Part shown: positions 34,926 to 42,989 of the stretch, piece after piece
Position numbering within the stretch: the stretch's first letter is position 1
Layout of the letters: each line of letters begins with the position of its first letter
From: Amycolatopsis tolypomycina
GTDB lineage: Bacteria; Actinomycetota; Actinomycetes; Mycobacteriales; Pseudonocardiaceae
Assembly: GCF_900105945.1 (NCBI RefSeq)
Contig: NZ_FNSO01000004.1
Coordinates: forward strand, 4,650,001-4,714,000
DNA: 64,000 nt
Reading direction: 5' to 3'
The notes under the pieces: generated by a model
What the model was told of the DNA's origin: nothing
Seen by the model: the letters and a program-made list of their open reading frames with translations, nothing else
The model's database searches: none
Position numbers and translations under genes: made by a program

Positions 34926-35684
34926 TCAGGTCTTCCGGTGCTCTTCGGCCCACGGCAGCAGCTTCCGCTCGAGGTAGGCGAGCCCGTGGAACAACGCGAT
35001 GCTCATGATCGCCAGCAGGGTCATCGCGGCGAAGGCCAGTGCCGTGTCGGCACTGGCGCCGGACTGCACGATGACGAAACCCAGCCCGGCGTCGGCGCCG
35101 ACGAACTCCGCGATCACCGCGCCGACGACCGCCAGGGAGATCGCCACCTTGAGGCCGACGAAGATCTGCGGGAGGGCGTGGCGGATCCGCAGCTTGAAGA
35201 ACTCCTGGCGGCGCGAGGAATCCCACGAGCGGAACAGCTCGACGAGCTCGTGCGGCGTGGACTTCATCCCGGACGCGGTCGAGATGACGACCGGGAAGAC
35301 GCACACCAGCACGACCAGGATCACCTTCGGGGCCTGGCCGAAGCCGAACCACACCACCAGGATCGGGGCGACGGCGATCTTGGGCACCGCGTTCAGCGCG
35401 AGCAGGATCGGGTAGAACGTCCGTTCCAGCAGCGGCGAAAGCACGATCAGCAGCGCGAGCGGCACACCGACCACAATGGACAGAGCGAACCCCGCGACGG
35501 TCTCGGCCAGGGTGACCAGGCTCTGGGCGAGCAGGTAGCCCGGCAGTTCGAGGAACGCTGCGACGACGTCGGCCGGGCTCGGGACGAGGAACCGCTCGAT
35601 CGAGAAGACGATCGTCGCCAGCCACCAGAGGCCGACCAGCGCCAGCACCCCGGCCACCGGCAGCACGGTGCCCCGGCCCCTCAC
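34926..35684 (-). CDS. NitT/TauT-type ABC transporter permease
   Basis: 252 residues, about six membrane helices (VLPVAGVLALVGLWWLATIV; VAGFALSIVVGVPLALLIVL; VILVVLVCVFPVVISTAS; ISLAVVGAVIAEFVGA). The cytoplasmic EAA-like loop is present (RSWDSSRRQEFFKLRIRHALPQIFVGLKV). The GTG start overlaps the ATPase stop (GTGA). Together with the ATPase and binding protein it forms an importer of the SsuBC/TauBC/ThiXZ class, which take up sulfonates, nitrate or thiamine precursors. Confidence 0.9.
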   Translation of the reverse strand: MRGRGTVLPVAGVLALVGLWWLATIVFSIERFLVPSPADVVAAFLELPGYLLAQSLVTLAETVAGFALSIVVGVPLALLIVLSPLLERTFYPILLALNAVPKIAVAPILVVWFGFGQAPKVILVVLVCVFPVVISTASGMKSTPHELVELFRSWDSSRRQEFFKLRIRHALPQIFVGLKVAISLAVVGAVIAEFVGADAGLGFVIVQSGASADTALAFAAMTLLAIMSIALFHGLAYLERKLLPWAEEHRKT

Positions 35685-36424
35685 GGCGCGGTGGTGAGCA
35701 GGTCGCGCAGGGCACGGCCCACCTCGTCGACGTCCGGCCGCCCGGGCACGCGGGGCCGGGGAACGGCGACGTCGACGGCCTTGCGGAGCCGGCCGGGCCG
35801 CGGGGTGAGCACCGCCACCCGGTCGGCGAGCACGACGGCCTCCTCGATCGAGTGCGTCACGAACACGACCGTCCGCGGCTGCGCCAGCTGGATGCGTTGC
35901 AGTTCCGCGCCGAGTTCCGCGCGGGTCAGGGCATCCAGCGCGGAGAACGGTTCGTCCATGAGCATGACCGACGGCGCGTGGATCAGCGAGCGGCACAGCG
36001 AGACCCGCTGCTGCATCCCGCCGGACAGCTCGTGGGGCAGCCGCTTCTCGAACCCCCGCAGGCCGACCAGCTCCAGCAGCTCGTGCGCCCGATCACGGGC
36101 GGGCTTCCGCGCCAGGCCGAAGATCTCGACCGGCAGCATGACGTTCGCCACCACTGACCGCCACGGCAGCAGCGCCGGGCGCTGGAACATGAAGGAGACG
36201 TCGCGACGCGGGCCGCGCACCGGCTCGCCGCCGACGGAGATCCGGCCCGCGGTCGGGGGCAGCAGCCCGGCGATGAGCCGCAGCAACGTCGACTTGCCGC
36301 ACCCGGACCGGCCGATGACCGCGACGAACTCGTGCTCGCCCACCTCGAAGTCGATTCCGGCGAGCGCCCGGACCGGCCCGGCCCCGCCGTCGAAGACCTG
36401 CGCCACCCCGTCCAGGACGATCAC
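35681..36424 (-). CDS. NitT/TauT-type ABC transporter ATP-binding protein
   Basis: 247 residues. Walker A GRSGCGKST is at 38-46, the Q-loop in MFQRPALLPW near 81, the signature LSGGMQQR near 137, Walker B with DEPFSALD near 160 and the switch His in VTHSIEEA. The GTG start overlaps the binding-protein stop and the gene ends in a GTGA overlap with the permease, so all three are one translational unit. Confidence 0.93.
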   Translation of the reverse strand: MIVLDGVAQVFDGGAGPVRALAGIDFEVGEHEFVAVIGRSGCGKSTLLRLIAGLLPPTAGRISVGGEPVRGPRRDVSFMFQRPALLPWRSVVANVMLPVEIFGLARKPARDRAHELLELVGLRGFEKRLPHELSGGMQQRVSLCRSLIHAPSVMLMDEPFSALDALTRAELGAELQRIQLAQPRTVVFVTHSIEEAVVLADRVAVLTPRPGRLRKAVDVAVPRPRVPGRPDVDEVGRALRDLLTTAP

Positions 36425-37419
36425 GGCCGGGGCACCAGCCCGAAGGAGACGACGTCGGCGGGGGCGAGCGCGCCGGCCGGGACGGCACCGGCGCCGGTGA
36501 GGGTGCCGATGATCTTCCCCACCCGCGCCTCGTCGACCTGGCCGAGCGGGCCGGTGAAGCCGGCCGGCCGGACGTAGGGCGCCATCAGCCCGATCTCGGC
36601 GGCCGCGACACCCTCGTCCTGGGCCGGCTGGTGCTTCTTGAGGATCGTCCCCAGCTCGCCGGGGTGCTCGATCGCGTAGCCGAGTCCCTTGAGCAGCGCC
36701 GCGGTGAACCGCCGCACCAGCTCGGGGTTCCTGGCGGCGAGCTCCTTCGACGTGACGACCACGTTGCCGTACAGGTCGGGCACCAGGTCGCCGTAGGGCA
36801 GCACGACCGCCTTCCGGCCCCGCGCCGCCGCCTCGATGAGCGGCCGGCCGACGACGAACTGCCCGATCCCGTCCACCTGCCCGGACGCCAGCAGCTGCGG
36901 CAGGGCGGGCGGCGCGGCGGGCACGAACCGCACCGACGCCGGGTCGAGGCCGGCGGCCTTGGCGTAGACGGGGAACATCACCTGGTTCGTCGAGCCCGCC
37001 TGATCGGCGATCCGCTTGCCGGCCAGGTCCGCCGGCCGGGTAATGCCCTTGCCCTCGAGCGAGACGATCGCGGCGAGGGACCGCTGGTGCACCGCCGCGA
37101 CGGCGGTCACCGGCAGCTTCTCCTTCGCCACCGTGATCGCGGTGGCGGTGAAGTCCGCCGTGCCGACGTCCGCCCGGCCCCCGGCGACCAGCTTGAGCAC
37201 GTCCACCGTGCCACTGCCCGGCGTGATCGTGACATCGAGCCCGGCTTCGGCGAAGAAGCCCTTCTCCTGGGCCACGTAGGCGTAGGCGTCCCGGCCGAAG
37301 GTGCCGAACGACGTCAGGTAGCCGACCTTGTCCCGGCCGGCGGACGGTGTGCCGCCGGCCCCGCCGCACGCCGTGGCGGCCAGCGTGACCGCGAGCAGGA
37401 AAACCAGACCAGGCCTCAT
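36421..37419 (-). CDS. ABC transporter substrate-binding lipoprotein (SsuA/THI5-like)
   Basis: 332 residues with a lipoprotein signal (MRPGLVFLLAVTLAATAC, Cys18). The mature part has the NMT1/THI5 fold signatures: VGYLTSFGTFGRDAYAYVA, EKGFFAEAGLDVTITPGSG, GRADVGTADFTA and GKRIADQAGSTN. Sequence alone does not decide between sulfonate, thiamine-pyrimidine and other aromatic ligands; the GTFGRDAYAYVA segment is reminiscent of hydroxymethylpyrimidine-type binders. GGGAGGG precedes the ATG. No TPP riboswitch core is visible upstream. It is the first gene of the transporter operon. Confidence 0.9.
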   Translation of the reverse strand: MRPGLVFLLAVTLAATACGGAGGTPSAGRDKVGYLTSFGTFGRDAYAYVAQEKGFFAEAGLDVTITPGSGTVDVLKLVAGGRADVGTADFTATAITVAKEKLPVTAVAAVHQRSLAAIVSLEGKGITRPADLAGKRIADQAGSTNQVMFPVYAKAAGLDPASVRFVPAAPPALPQLLASGQVDGIGQFVVGRPLIEAAARGRKAVVLPYGDLVPDLYGNVVVTSKELAARNPELVRRFTAALLKGLGYAIEHPGELGTILKKHQPAQDEGVAAAEIGLMAPYVRPAGFTGPLGQVDEARVGKIIGTLTGAGAVPAGALAPADVVSFGLVPRP

Positions 37420-37520
37420 GACGCCCTCCCCGCCGAAGGTGATGACCTTGTCCCGGTAGCTTCGACCGTCGTGGCGGCCACGGGCAACCGCTGGTCGCAT
37501 GAACGACGCCGGCGCCGGAG

Positions 37521-37982
37521 TCAGCCGCACCAGCCGTACGGACCGTAGGCCTGCGCGTAGCGGACCATGTCGTCCTCCCAGATCACCCCGTGGATCCGGA
37601 CGCACCTGCCCGGCGCGTAGGCGTAGTAGGGGCCCGCGTAGTAGGAGTAGTAGTCCGCGTCACCGACCATGTTCGAGCCCTGTACCTGCAGGTGGGCCAC
37701 GGTGAAGGTGGGGACGCCCACCTCGAACTGCTTGAGCGTGACCACGCAGTTCTTCCTCGTCGTCGAGCTGTAGAGCAAGTACGTGTGGCCCCAGACCTGC
37801 GAGCCGTTCTTGAGCGTCAACGTCGCGTCGGGTGACACGCGGTGGTACCCCGAACCGCAGACGCCTTCGGGTGTGTACGGATTGGTCGCCGCCTCCGCGG
37901 CGGGGGCGAACACCCCGGCCGTGACCACCGCGAGCACCGCCGCGAGCACCGTTCGAGCCCACCTTTTGTCCCTGCGTCGCAC
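37521..37982 (-). CDS. Secreted spore-associated protein A-like protein
   Basis: 153 residues from a GTG preceded by GAGGGAGG. A signal peptide (RWARTVLAAVLAVVTAGVFAPAAEA) is followed by ATNPYTPEGVCGSGYHRVS, then LYSSTTRKNCVVTLK and a Tyr-rich YYSYYAGPYYAYAPGRCVRIHG, the pattern of actinomycete SapA-type spore-associated proteins. Four Cys may form disulfides. The function is unknown. It is about 100 bp upstream of the binding-protein gene on the same strand but probably a separate unit. Confidence 0.82.
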   Translation of the reverse strand: MRRRDKRWARTVLAAVLAVVTAGVFAPAAEAATNPYTPEGVCGSGYHRVSPDATLTLKNGSQVWGHTYLLYSSTTRKNCVVTLKQFEVGVPTFTVAHLQVQGSNMVGDADYYSYYAGPYYAYAPGRCVRIHGVIWEDDMVRYAQAYGPYGWCG

Positions 37983-38097
37983 CGCAGCCTCCCTCGATTC
38001 GCCAACAGGCAGCCGTTGCTGCGAACCGACCACGCGGACCGGGGCAGCCGGGTTTGGCCCACCGGCCGGGGTTCACCGGGATGGAGCAGCCGGCGGC

Positions 38098-39579
38098 TCA
38101 GCCACCGCGCGGGACGACCAGCTCCATGTGCATCGAGTCGGTGGACTCGCCGGTCCAGGCGACGCCGAGGTCGAACCCGTGCTGCGCCAGGGCGACCAGG
38201 AACTCCGCGTTGAAGTGCTCGCGGCCCGCCGCCGGGTCGCGGGGGTTGAAGTAGCCTTTCTCCACCAGCTGCGCCATCGACGGCGTGTCCGCGACCGTCG
38301 CGGTGGTGGGCCGCTCGCCCTTCTTGCGCTTCGCGCTGCCGAACAGGAACGCCGGATCGCTCAGCTTGGCCCGCAACGACGTCAGCTTCGCGAGCGTTTC
38401 CTTCGCGCCCACCAGGGGCCGGAGCCCGTCGAGGAGGGTCTGGGCCTGCTCGGTGACGCGCGTGACGCGTTCGCCGAACGTGCCGTCCGGCTCGGTCTTC
38501 ACCAGCTTCTCCCAGGCGGCGAGCCGGCCCCACAGCTTGGACTTCGCGTCCGGTTCCTTGCCTTTCGCCTGGGCGACGGCCCGGCCCGCCTCCCGCGCGG
38601 CCGCCTCGATCTGCGCGATCCGCGCGGTGAGCTGAGCCTTCGCGGGCAGCGCGGCCGGGTCGAGCGCGGCCGTGGCCGCCAACGCGGCCAGGCGCTGCTC
38701 CTCGGTCGTGATCGCGGTCGTCCACGGCACGATCAGGGCCGGGACCTGGTTCAGCACCGCGGTCTTCTCCTGCGGCGTCGCGGCCTCGAAGTACTGGGTC
38801 CGCAGCTCGAGGAACTGGTCGCGGGCGGCGCCGAGGCTCGCCTGGAACGCCTGCGAGGACGTCGCCAGCCGCTGGGACTCGGCGCGGATCTTGTCCATCA
38901 GCGCCGCCGCCTGCGCCGGGGGTGCCTCCCCCGCGGCGGTCGCGTCGCCGGTCGCGCTGATGACGGCCCGCCGGGCCGAGTACTCGCCGAGCTGGGCGTT
39001 GCTGGGACCGCCGCCGGTGAGCCGGAGCAGCTCGGCCGTCTCGCCGCGGCCGATGCGGGGCATGTTGGTGGCGTCGTAGTCGATCGCGTAGCCGAGCGTG
39101 TGCATCGACGCGGGCGTGTAGTGGGTGTCCTTGGTGAACGCCTTCCGGAAGGAGAACGCCACGGTCGACGACGGCCCCGGACCGCCGAGCGACGCGATCG
39201 CCGCCTCCAGCCGGGCCTTCGCGTTCCGGTGCAGGAACGGGCGGCCGGGCGCGGTGGACTGCTCGATGCCGCGGAAGTGGTCCAGCGTCGCCTCGTGGCT
39301 GCCGAACCATTCCCGGCCCGCGCGCAGGAAGTCCTGCTTCGCCGCCTCGGTCGCCAGCGGCACGCCGCCGTTGCCGGACAGCACGTGCGCGGGCAGCCCG
39401 TCGACCGCGGCGAGCGCGGCCTGGTCGTCGAGGTCGCGCTGCACGGTGACCAGCCGGGTGGTCGCGGCGTTCCCGGCGAGGCGCTGCAACCGCAGCAGGC
39501 CCGGTTCCGTCGCCGCGGAGTCCCGGCCGGGCTGGGCATCGCGCGGCCGGACGGCCGGTTTCCTGCGCACGTGCTCCAC
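38098..39579 (-). CDS. M15-like peptidase with LQxxAGN leader, probable peptidoglycan-acting effector
   Basis: 493 residues from a GTG with no RBS; TATCCT ends six bases before it, so a leaderless transcript is likely. There is no signal peptide. The leader motif LQRLAGNAATTRLV is at 31-44, followed by VQR. Zn-peptidase M15 (VanY/D,D-carboxypeptidase) signatures appear split: SMHTLGYAIDYD near 158-170 and DSMHMEL near 484. Between them lies a helical insert of about 300 residues, probably coiled coil (EKTAVLNQVPALIV ... ARIAQIEAAAREAGRAVAQA). The first motif's H-x(6)-D and the last His would provide the metal site if the halves fold together. The likely target is peptidoglycan cross-links; with no export signal it needs a dedicated delivery route. 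Confidence 0.8.
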   Translation of the reverse strand: MEHVRRKPAVRPRDAQPGRDSAATEPGLLRLQRLAGNAATTRLVTVQRDLDDQAALAAVDGLPAHVLSGNGGVPLATEAAKQDFLRAGREWFGSHEATLDHFRGIEQSTAPGRPFLHRNAKARLEAAIASLGGPGPSSTVAFSFRKAFTKDTHYTPASMHTLGYAIDYDATNMPRIGRGETAELLRLTGGGPSNAQLGEYSARRAVISATGDATAAGEAPPAQAAALMDKIRAESQRLATSSQAFQASLGAARDQFLELRTQYFEAATPQEKTAVLNQVPALIVPWTTAITTEEQRLAALAATAALDPAALPAKAQLTARIAQIEAAAREAGRAVAQAKGKEPDAKSKLWGRLAAWEKLVKTEPDGTFGERVTRVTEQAQTLLDGLRPLVGAKETLAKLTSLRAKLSDPAFLFGSAKRKKGERPTTATVADTPSMAQLVEKGYFNPRDPAAGREHFNAEFLVALAQHGFDLGVAWTGESTDSMHMELVVPRGG

Positions 39580-39585
39580 GGTTCG

Positions 39586-39591
39586 AGGATA
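39586..39591 (-). promoter_or_regulatory. -10 element of a leaderless transcript for the M15-like gene
   Basis: On the minus strand TATCCT is followed by six bases and the GTG start codon, the spacing of a leaderless promoter. No clear -35 hexamer is seen. The remaining gap to the PKD-type gene at 39739 shows nothing else. Confidence 0.4.
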
Positions 39592-39738
39592 GGACCGGCC
39601 GGGACCGCGCGACCACGACCGCGGGGGCAGACCGGGCGGCCCGAAAGGGCCGGCGGCGGCCTTCCCGGCGCCCGGAAGTGACTGACCGGTCAGGCTCCGC
39701 CGGGGCGGGGCAGGCACCCCGCCCCGGCGGAACCAGCG

Positions 39739-41232
39739 TCAGCTCGCCCGGACGCCCGACGCGGCACGGACCACGGTGACCGCGGCCAGTCGGTTGTCCG
39801 CCGCGTGGCTGTCACCGTCGTACCGGCCGTCGATGCTCGCCAGCACCTCGAACTCCGCTTGGCCCGCCGCCGCGTCGGCCGCGGTGTAGGTGTAGGCGAA
39901 CGGGAAGTCCACCCGGCCGCCGGCGGGCACCCACTGGGTCAGCCTGCCCACTTCCTGGTAGTAGCCGCTTTCGGTCTTCTTCCTCAGCGCGACGAGCACT
40001 TTCTCGTCGTAGCGGTTGTTCACCACCGACACCTTGACCGGCTTGGTCTGGCCCGCCCGCGCCTGTGCGGGCAGCGACAACCCCGTCAGCGTCACGTCGT
40101 GCGTTTCGACGTGCAGCGTCTGGGAACCGGTGCCCGACCGGCCGTCGTCGGTCGTCGCGCTGATCTCCACGCGGTAGTCGCCGTCCGCGGCGTACCGGTG
40201 GGTCACCGGGGTGTTCCCGGTCAGGGTCACCGACGTGCCGTCACCGAACCGCAGCTCGCCGCTGACCACGGGACGGCCGAGGCGGTCACCGGCGTTCACC
40301 GAGAAGGAGACGTCGTCGAACACCGACGGGGTACTGGGCCAGACGTTCGCGTTGGGGGTCAGCGCCGGCGCGGTCGTCAGGCGGATCTCGTACCAGGACG
40401 CGCCGTCCGCGTCGTCGGCCACCCGGATCCAGTACTGCTGCCCGGCGGTGGCGGTGAACACCGGCCGCTTGTTGCCGCTTCCCGCCGCCACGCAGTCCAC
40501 TTCGGACAGTGTGTCCCGGCCGGCGCCCCGGTAGACGGTGACCGACGGCGACCAGCGCGAGCGCGCTTCCACGCTGATCGACCGGGTGCGGTCCGGGGTG
40601 TACCGGTACCACACGGAGTGGTCCGCGCCGGCGTCGCAGGTCGGTGCGGCTTCGCCCGGCTCGGCCGAAGACCGCGTCAGGTCGCCCGAGTACGTCCCGG
40701 GCAGCGTGGCCGGCGTGGCCGCCGCGAAGTCGTCGTTGGGTTCCCGCGGGACGGTCACGAGGTCGAGCGTGGCCTGCTGGCCGGCGCCGGAGTACTGCTG
40801 GAACACCATGACGTGGTAGGTCTGCCCGGCGGTCACCGGGAAGGTCGCCGCCGGCCCGGTGTTCCACGCCGCGCAGGCGCCGGGGACCTGGGTCAGCGCC
40901 CCGCGTTCACCGGTGTACACGGCGATGAACGGCTGGGTGCCGGTGCTCGACGGCAGCGCCCGGACGAACCCGTCCGAGGCCGCGGTGTAGTCGTACCAGA
41001 CGCTCCACGCGATGTAGGAGTTGCACGACGTCGGGTCGTCCGAGCTCGCCGTGGCTTCCCCGATGTCCTGGGTCGCCTTGAACGGCAGGGCGGTGACGGT
41101 GGTGGCGGTGCCGAAGTCGTCGTTCGACGGCGCCGCGGCGTGCGCTGCCGCCGGGGTCACCACCGCGGCCGCGACGGCGAGACCGGCAGTGAGACCGGCG
41201 GTGAGCAAGCGCCGGAAAGCGTGCTGCTGCAT
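39739..41232 (-). CDS. Secreted PKD-domain protein, paralogue 1
   Basis: 497 residues with a signal peptide (LLTAGLTAGLAVAAAVVTPAAAHAAAP). Two tandem beta-sandwich domains share the opening NDDF (APSNDDFGTATTVTALPF; EPNDDFAAATPATLPG) and the block VWYRYTP/VWYDYTA, like pre-peptidase-C-type domains. A PKD-like domain follows (SGELRFGDGTSVTLTGNTPVTHRYAADGDY) and then a C-terminal Ig-like domain. There are no catalytic signatures. The upstream neighbour is a full-length paralogue separated by 16 bp, so the pair forms an operon. Cell-surface binding is a reasonable guess. Confidence 0.8.
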   Translation of the reverse strand: MQQHAFRRLLTAGLTAGLAVAAAVVTPAAAHAAAPSNDDFGTATTVTALPFKATQDIGEATASSDDPTSCNSYIAWSVWYDYTAASDGFVRALPSSTGTQPFIAVYTGERGALTQVPGACAAWNTGPAATFPVTAGQTYHVMVFQQYSGAGQQATLDLVTVPREPNDDFAAATPATLPGTYSGDLTRSSAEPGEAAPTCDAGADHSVWYRYTPDRTRSISVEARSRWSPSVTVYRGAGRDTLSEVDCVAAGSGNKRPVFTATAGQQYWIRVADDADGASWYEIRLTTAPALTPNANVWPSTPSVFDDVSFSVNAGDRLGRPVVSGELRFGDGTSVTLTGNTPVTHRYAADGDYRVEISATTDDGRSGTGSQTLHVETHDVTLTGLSLPAQARAGQTKPVKVSVVNNRYDEKVLVALRKKTESGYYQEVGRLTQWVPAGGRVDFPFAYTYTAADAAAGQAEFEVLASIDGRYDGDSHAADNRLAAVTVVRAASGVRAS

Positions 41233-41248
41233 TCTTGTTCCCCCTGGC

Positions 41249-42736
41249 TCAGACGGCGACGGTGCGCGTGGCGCGCGGGTGCACGGTCGTGGCGATGGCG
41301 ATCACTTCGTTGTCCACCGGCCGGGCGTCGGTCACCGGGTAGTCCAGCCTCAGCTCGGCGCGGAAGGCGACCTTGCCCAAGGCCGCGTCGTCGGGGCTGA
41401 AGGTGTAGGAGAACGGGAACCGCACCGTGCGGGTCGGCCGCGCGGGCACCTCGAGGGTGAGCCGGCCGACCTCCCGCCAGAACGTGCCGTCGTGCTTGGT
41501 CAGCACGACGGTCGCCGTTTCGGTGTACCGCGTGTTGGACACGTCGACCGAGATCGGCTTGCTGTCGCCGGTCCGCGCCGAGGTGGGCACGGAGAACCGG
41601 GCGATCCCGACGTCGTGCGTGGTCACCACGACCGGGACCGACTTGGTGGCCGTCCGGCCGTCCGGCGACGTCGCGTGCATGGTGGTGGTGTACGTGCCGT
41701 CCTTGGCGTAGCGGTGGGAAACGGACTCGGTGGTGGCCGCGGCGGTGGCGCCGTCCCCGAAGTCCCAGGACGCGGTCATCGGCTCGTCGATGGAGTTCCA
41801 GGACTCGGCGGAGAACGAAACGGTGTCGAAGACCGACGGGAACGACGGCGACTGGTAGATCGACGGGGCCAACGCCGGCGCGTCGTCGAGGGTCAGCGTG
41901 ATGGGCTCGCGGGCGTCGGCGGACCCGGTGACGCGAACGTAGTAGGTCGCGCCGGCGGCGGCCCGGAACGCGGTCGGCTGCCAGGAGGAGTCCGTCTTGC
42001 AGGCGACCTCCTTCAGCTCCGGCAGGCCCGCCCCGGTGTACACGGAGACGGCCGAGCTGTACCCGGCGACGCGGGCGGTGAGCGACTTCGCCGCCCCGGA
42101 GTTCGTGTAGGCGTACCAGACCGAAGGAACGGTGTTGCCGTCGAACTGGCAGGTCGACCCGGGCTCGTCGGCCTCGAAGGAGGCCACCGAGAAGTCCGGC
42201 TGCGCCGAGAACGGCAGCGCGGGCACCGGCTGCGCGGCGGCGAAGTCGTCGTTGGCCGCGGGCGCGACGGAGTCCAGCGCGAACGAGAGCGCACCGCCCG
42301 GGACGTCGTAGCCGGAGACCATGAAGGAGTACGTCGTGCCGGCGGTCGCCCGGAACGTCGTGGTCGCGGCCGTCCCGGTGTCGCAGGCGATCCCCGGGAG
42401 ATCGCCGCGGGTGCCCGAATGGACCGAGAGGATCATCGACCGGTCGCTGCCCTTGGTGGTGGCGCGCAGGTAGCCGTCCGCGGTGGCGGTGTAGCGGAAC
42501 CACACGGTGCCCCGGACGGAATAGGGCTGACACCAGGACGGGTCATCGGTGGCCTTGGTGGCCTCCCCGGTGTCCAGCTGCGCAGCGAACGGCAGCGCGG
42601 TGACGGCCACCGCCTGGTCGAAATCGTCGTTGGACGGCGGCGCGGCGTGCGCGACACCCGGTACGAGCAGCGCGAAGACCGCGGTGAACGCGGTGGCCAA
42701 GGCGATCCTGGCGCGCGATCGCGAAAAGGGCAGCAC
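41249..42736 (-). CDS. Secreted PKD-domain protein, paralogue 2
   Basis: 495 residues from a GTG with GGGGGGA upstream. The signal peptide is ALATAFTAVFALLVPGVAHA. Domain order copies the downstream paralogue: two NDDF beta sandwiches (APPSNDDFDQAVAVTALPF; AANDDFAAAQPVPALPF), a PKD-like domain (ASWDFGDGATAAATTESVSH) and a C-terminal domain with VGRLTLEVPARPTRTVRFPF. Sequence identity is moderate, indicating an old duplication. It is divergent from the nuclease-like gene at 42990, and the 253 bp between them probably hold both promoters. Confidence 0.8.
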   Translation of the reverse strand: MLPFSRSRARIALATAFTAVFALLVPGVAHAAPPSNDDFDQAVAVTALPFAAQLDTGEATKATDDPSWCQPYSVRGTVWFRYTATADGYLRATTKGSDRSMILSVHSGTRGDLPGIACDTGTAATTTFRATAGTTYSFMVSGYDVPGGALSFALDSVAPAANDDFAAAQPVPALPFSAQPDFSVASFEADEPGSTCQFDGNTVPSVWYAYTNSGAAKSLTARVAGYSSAVSVYTGAGLPELKEVACKTDSSWQPTAFRAAAGATYYVRVTGSADAREPITLTLDDAPALAPSIYQSPSFPSVFDTVSFSAESWNSIDEPMTASWDFGDGATAAATTESVSHRYAKDGTYTTTMHATSPDGRTATKSVPVVVTTHDVGIARFSVPTSARTGDSKPISVDVSNTRYTETATVVLTKHDGTFWREVGRLTLEVPARPTRTVRFPFSYTFSPDDAALGKVAFRAELRLDYPVTDARPVDNEVIAIATTVHPRATRTVAV

Positions 42737-42989
42737 GAGTGGTCCCCCCAGAAGTGGTCCGTCCCCACGCACGCGGTGGGAATCCCCGCCGGGCACATCG
42801 ACAGCCCCCGGCCGGATGTCACCGATCGGGCGGGAATTACCTCGGATGGCGCAAGCGGTTTCACGGCGAGTATCCGTCGTGGGCAAAAGATCACCGCAGG
42901 CGACCCCGATGACTGCCCGTTGGGGCATTACCCACCGGAACCGCTCGGCGTACGCTCGGTGGCCGGGTTGCGAGCGGAGGAGGCCACCT

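Noticed and set aside
37420..37520. TPP riboswitch before the THI5-like binding protein
   Set aside because: The conserved CTGAGA and ACCTGA core elements are not visible in this short gap.
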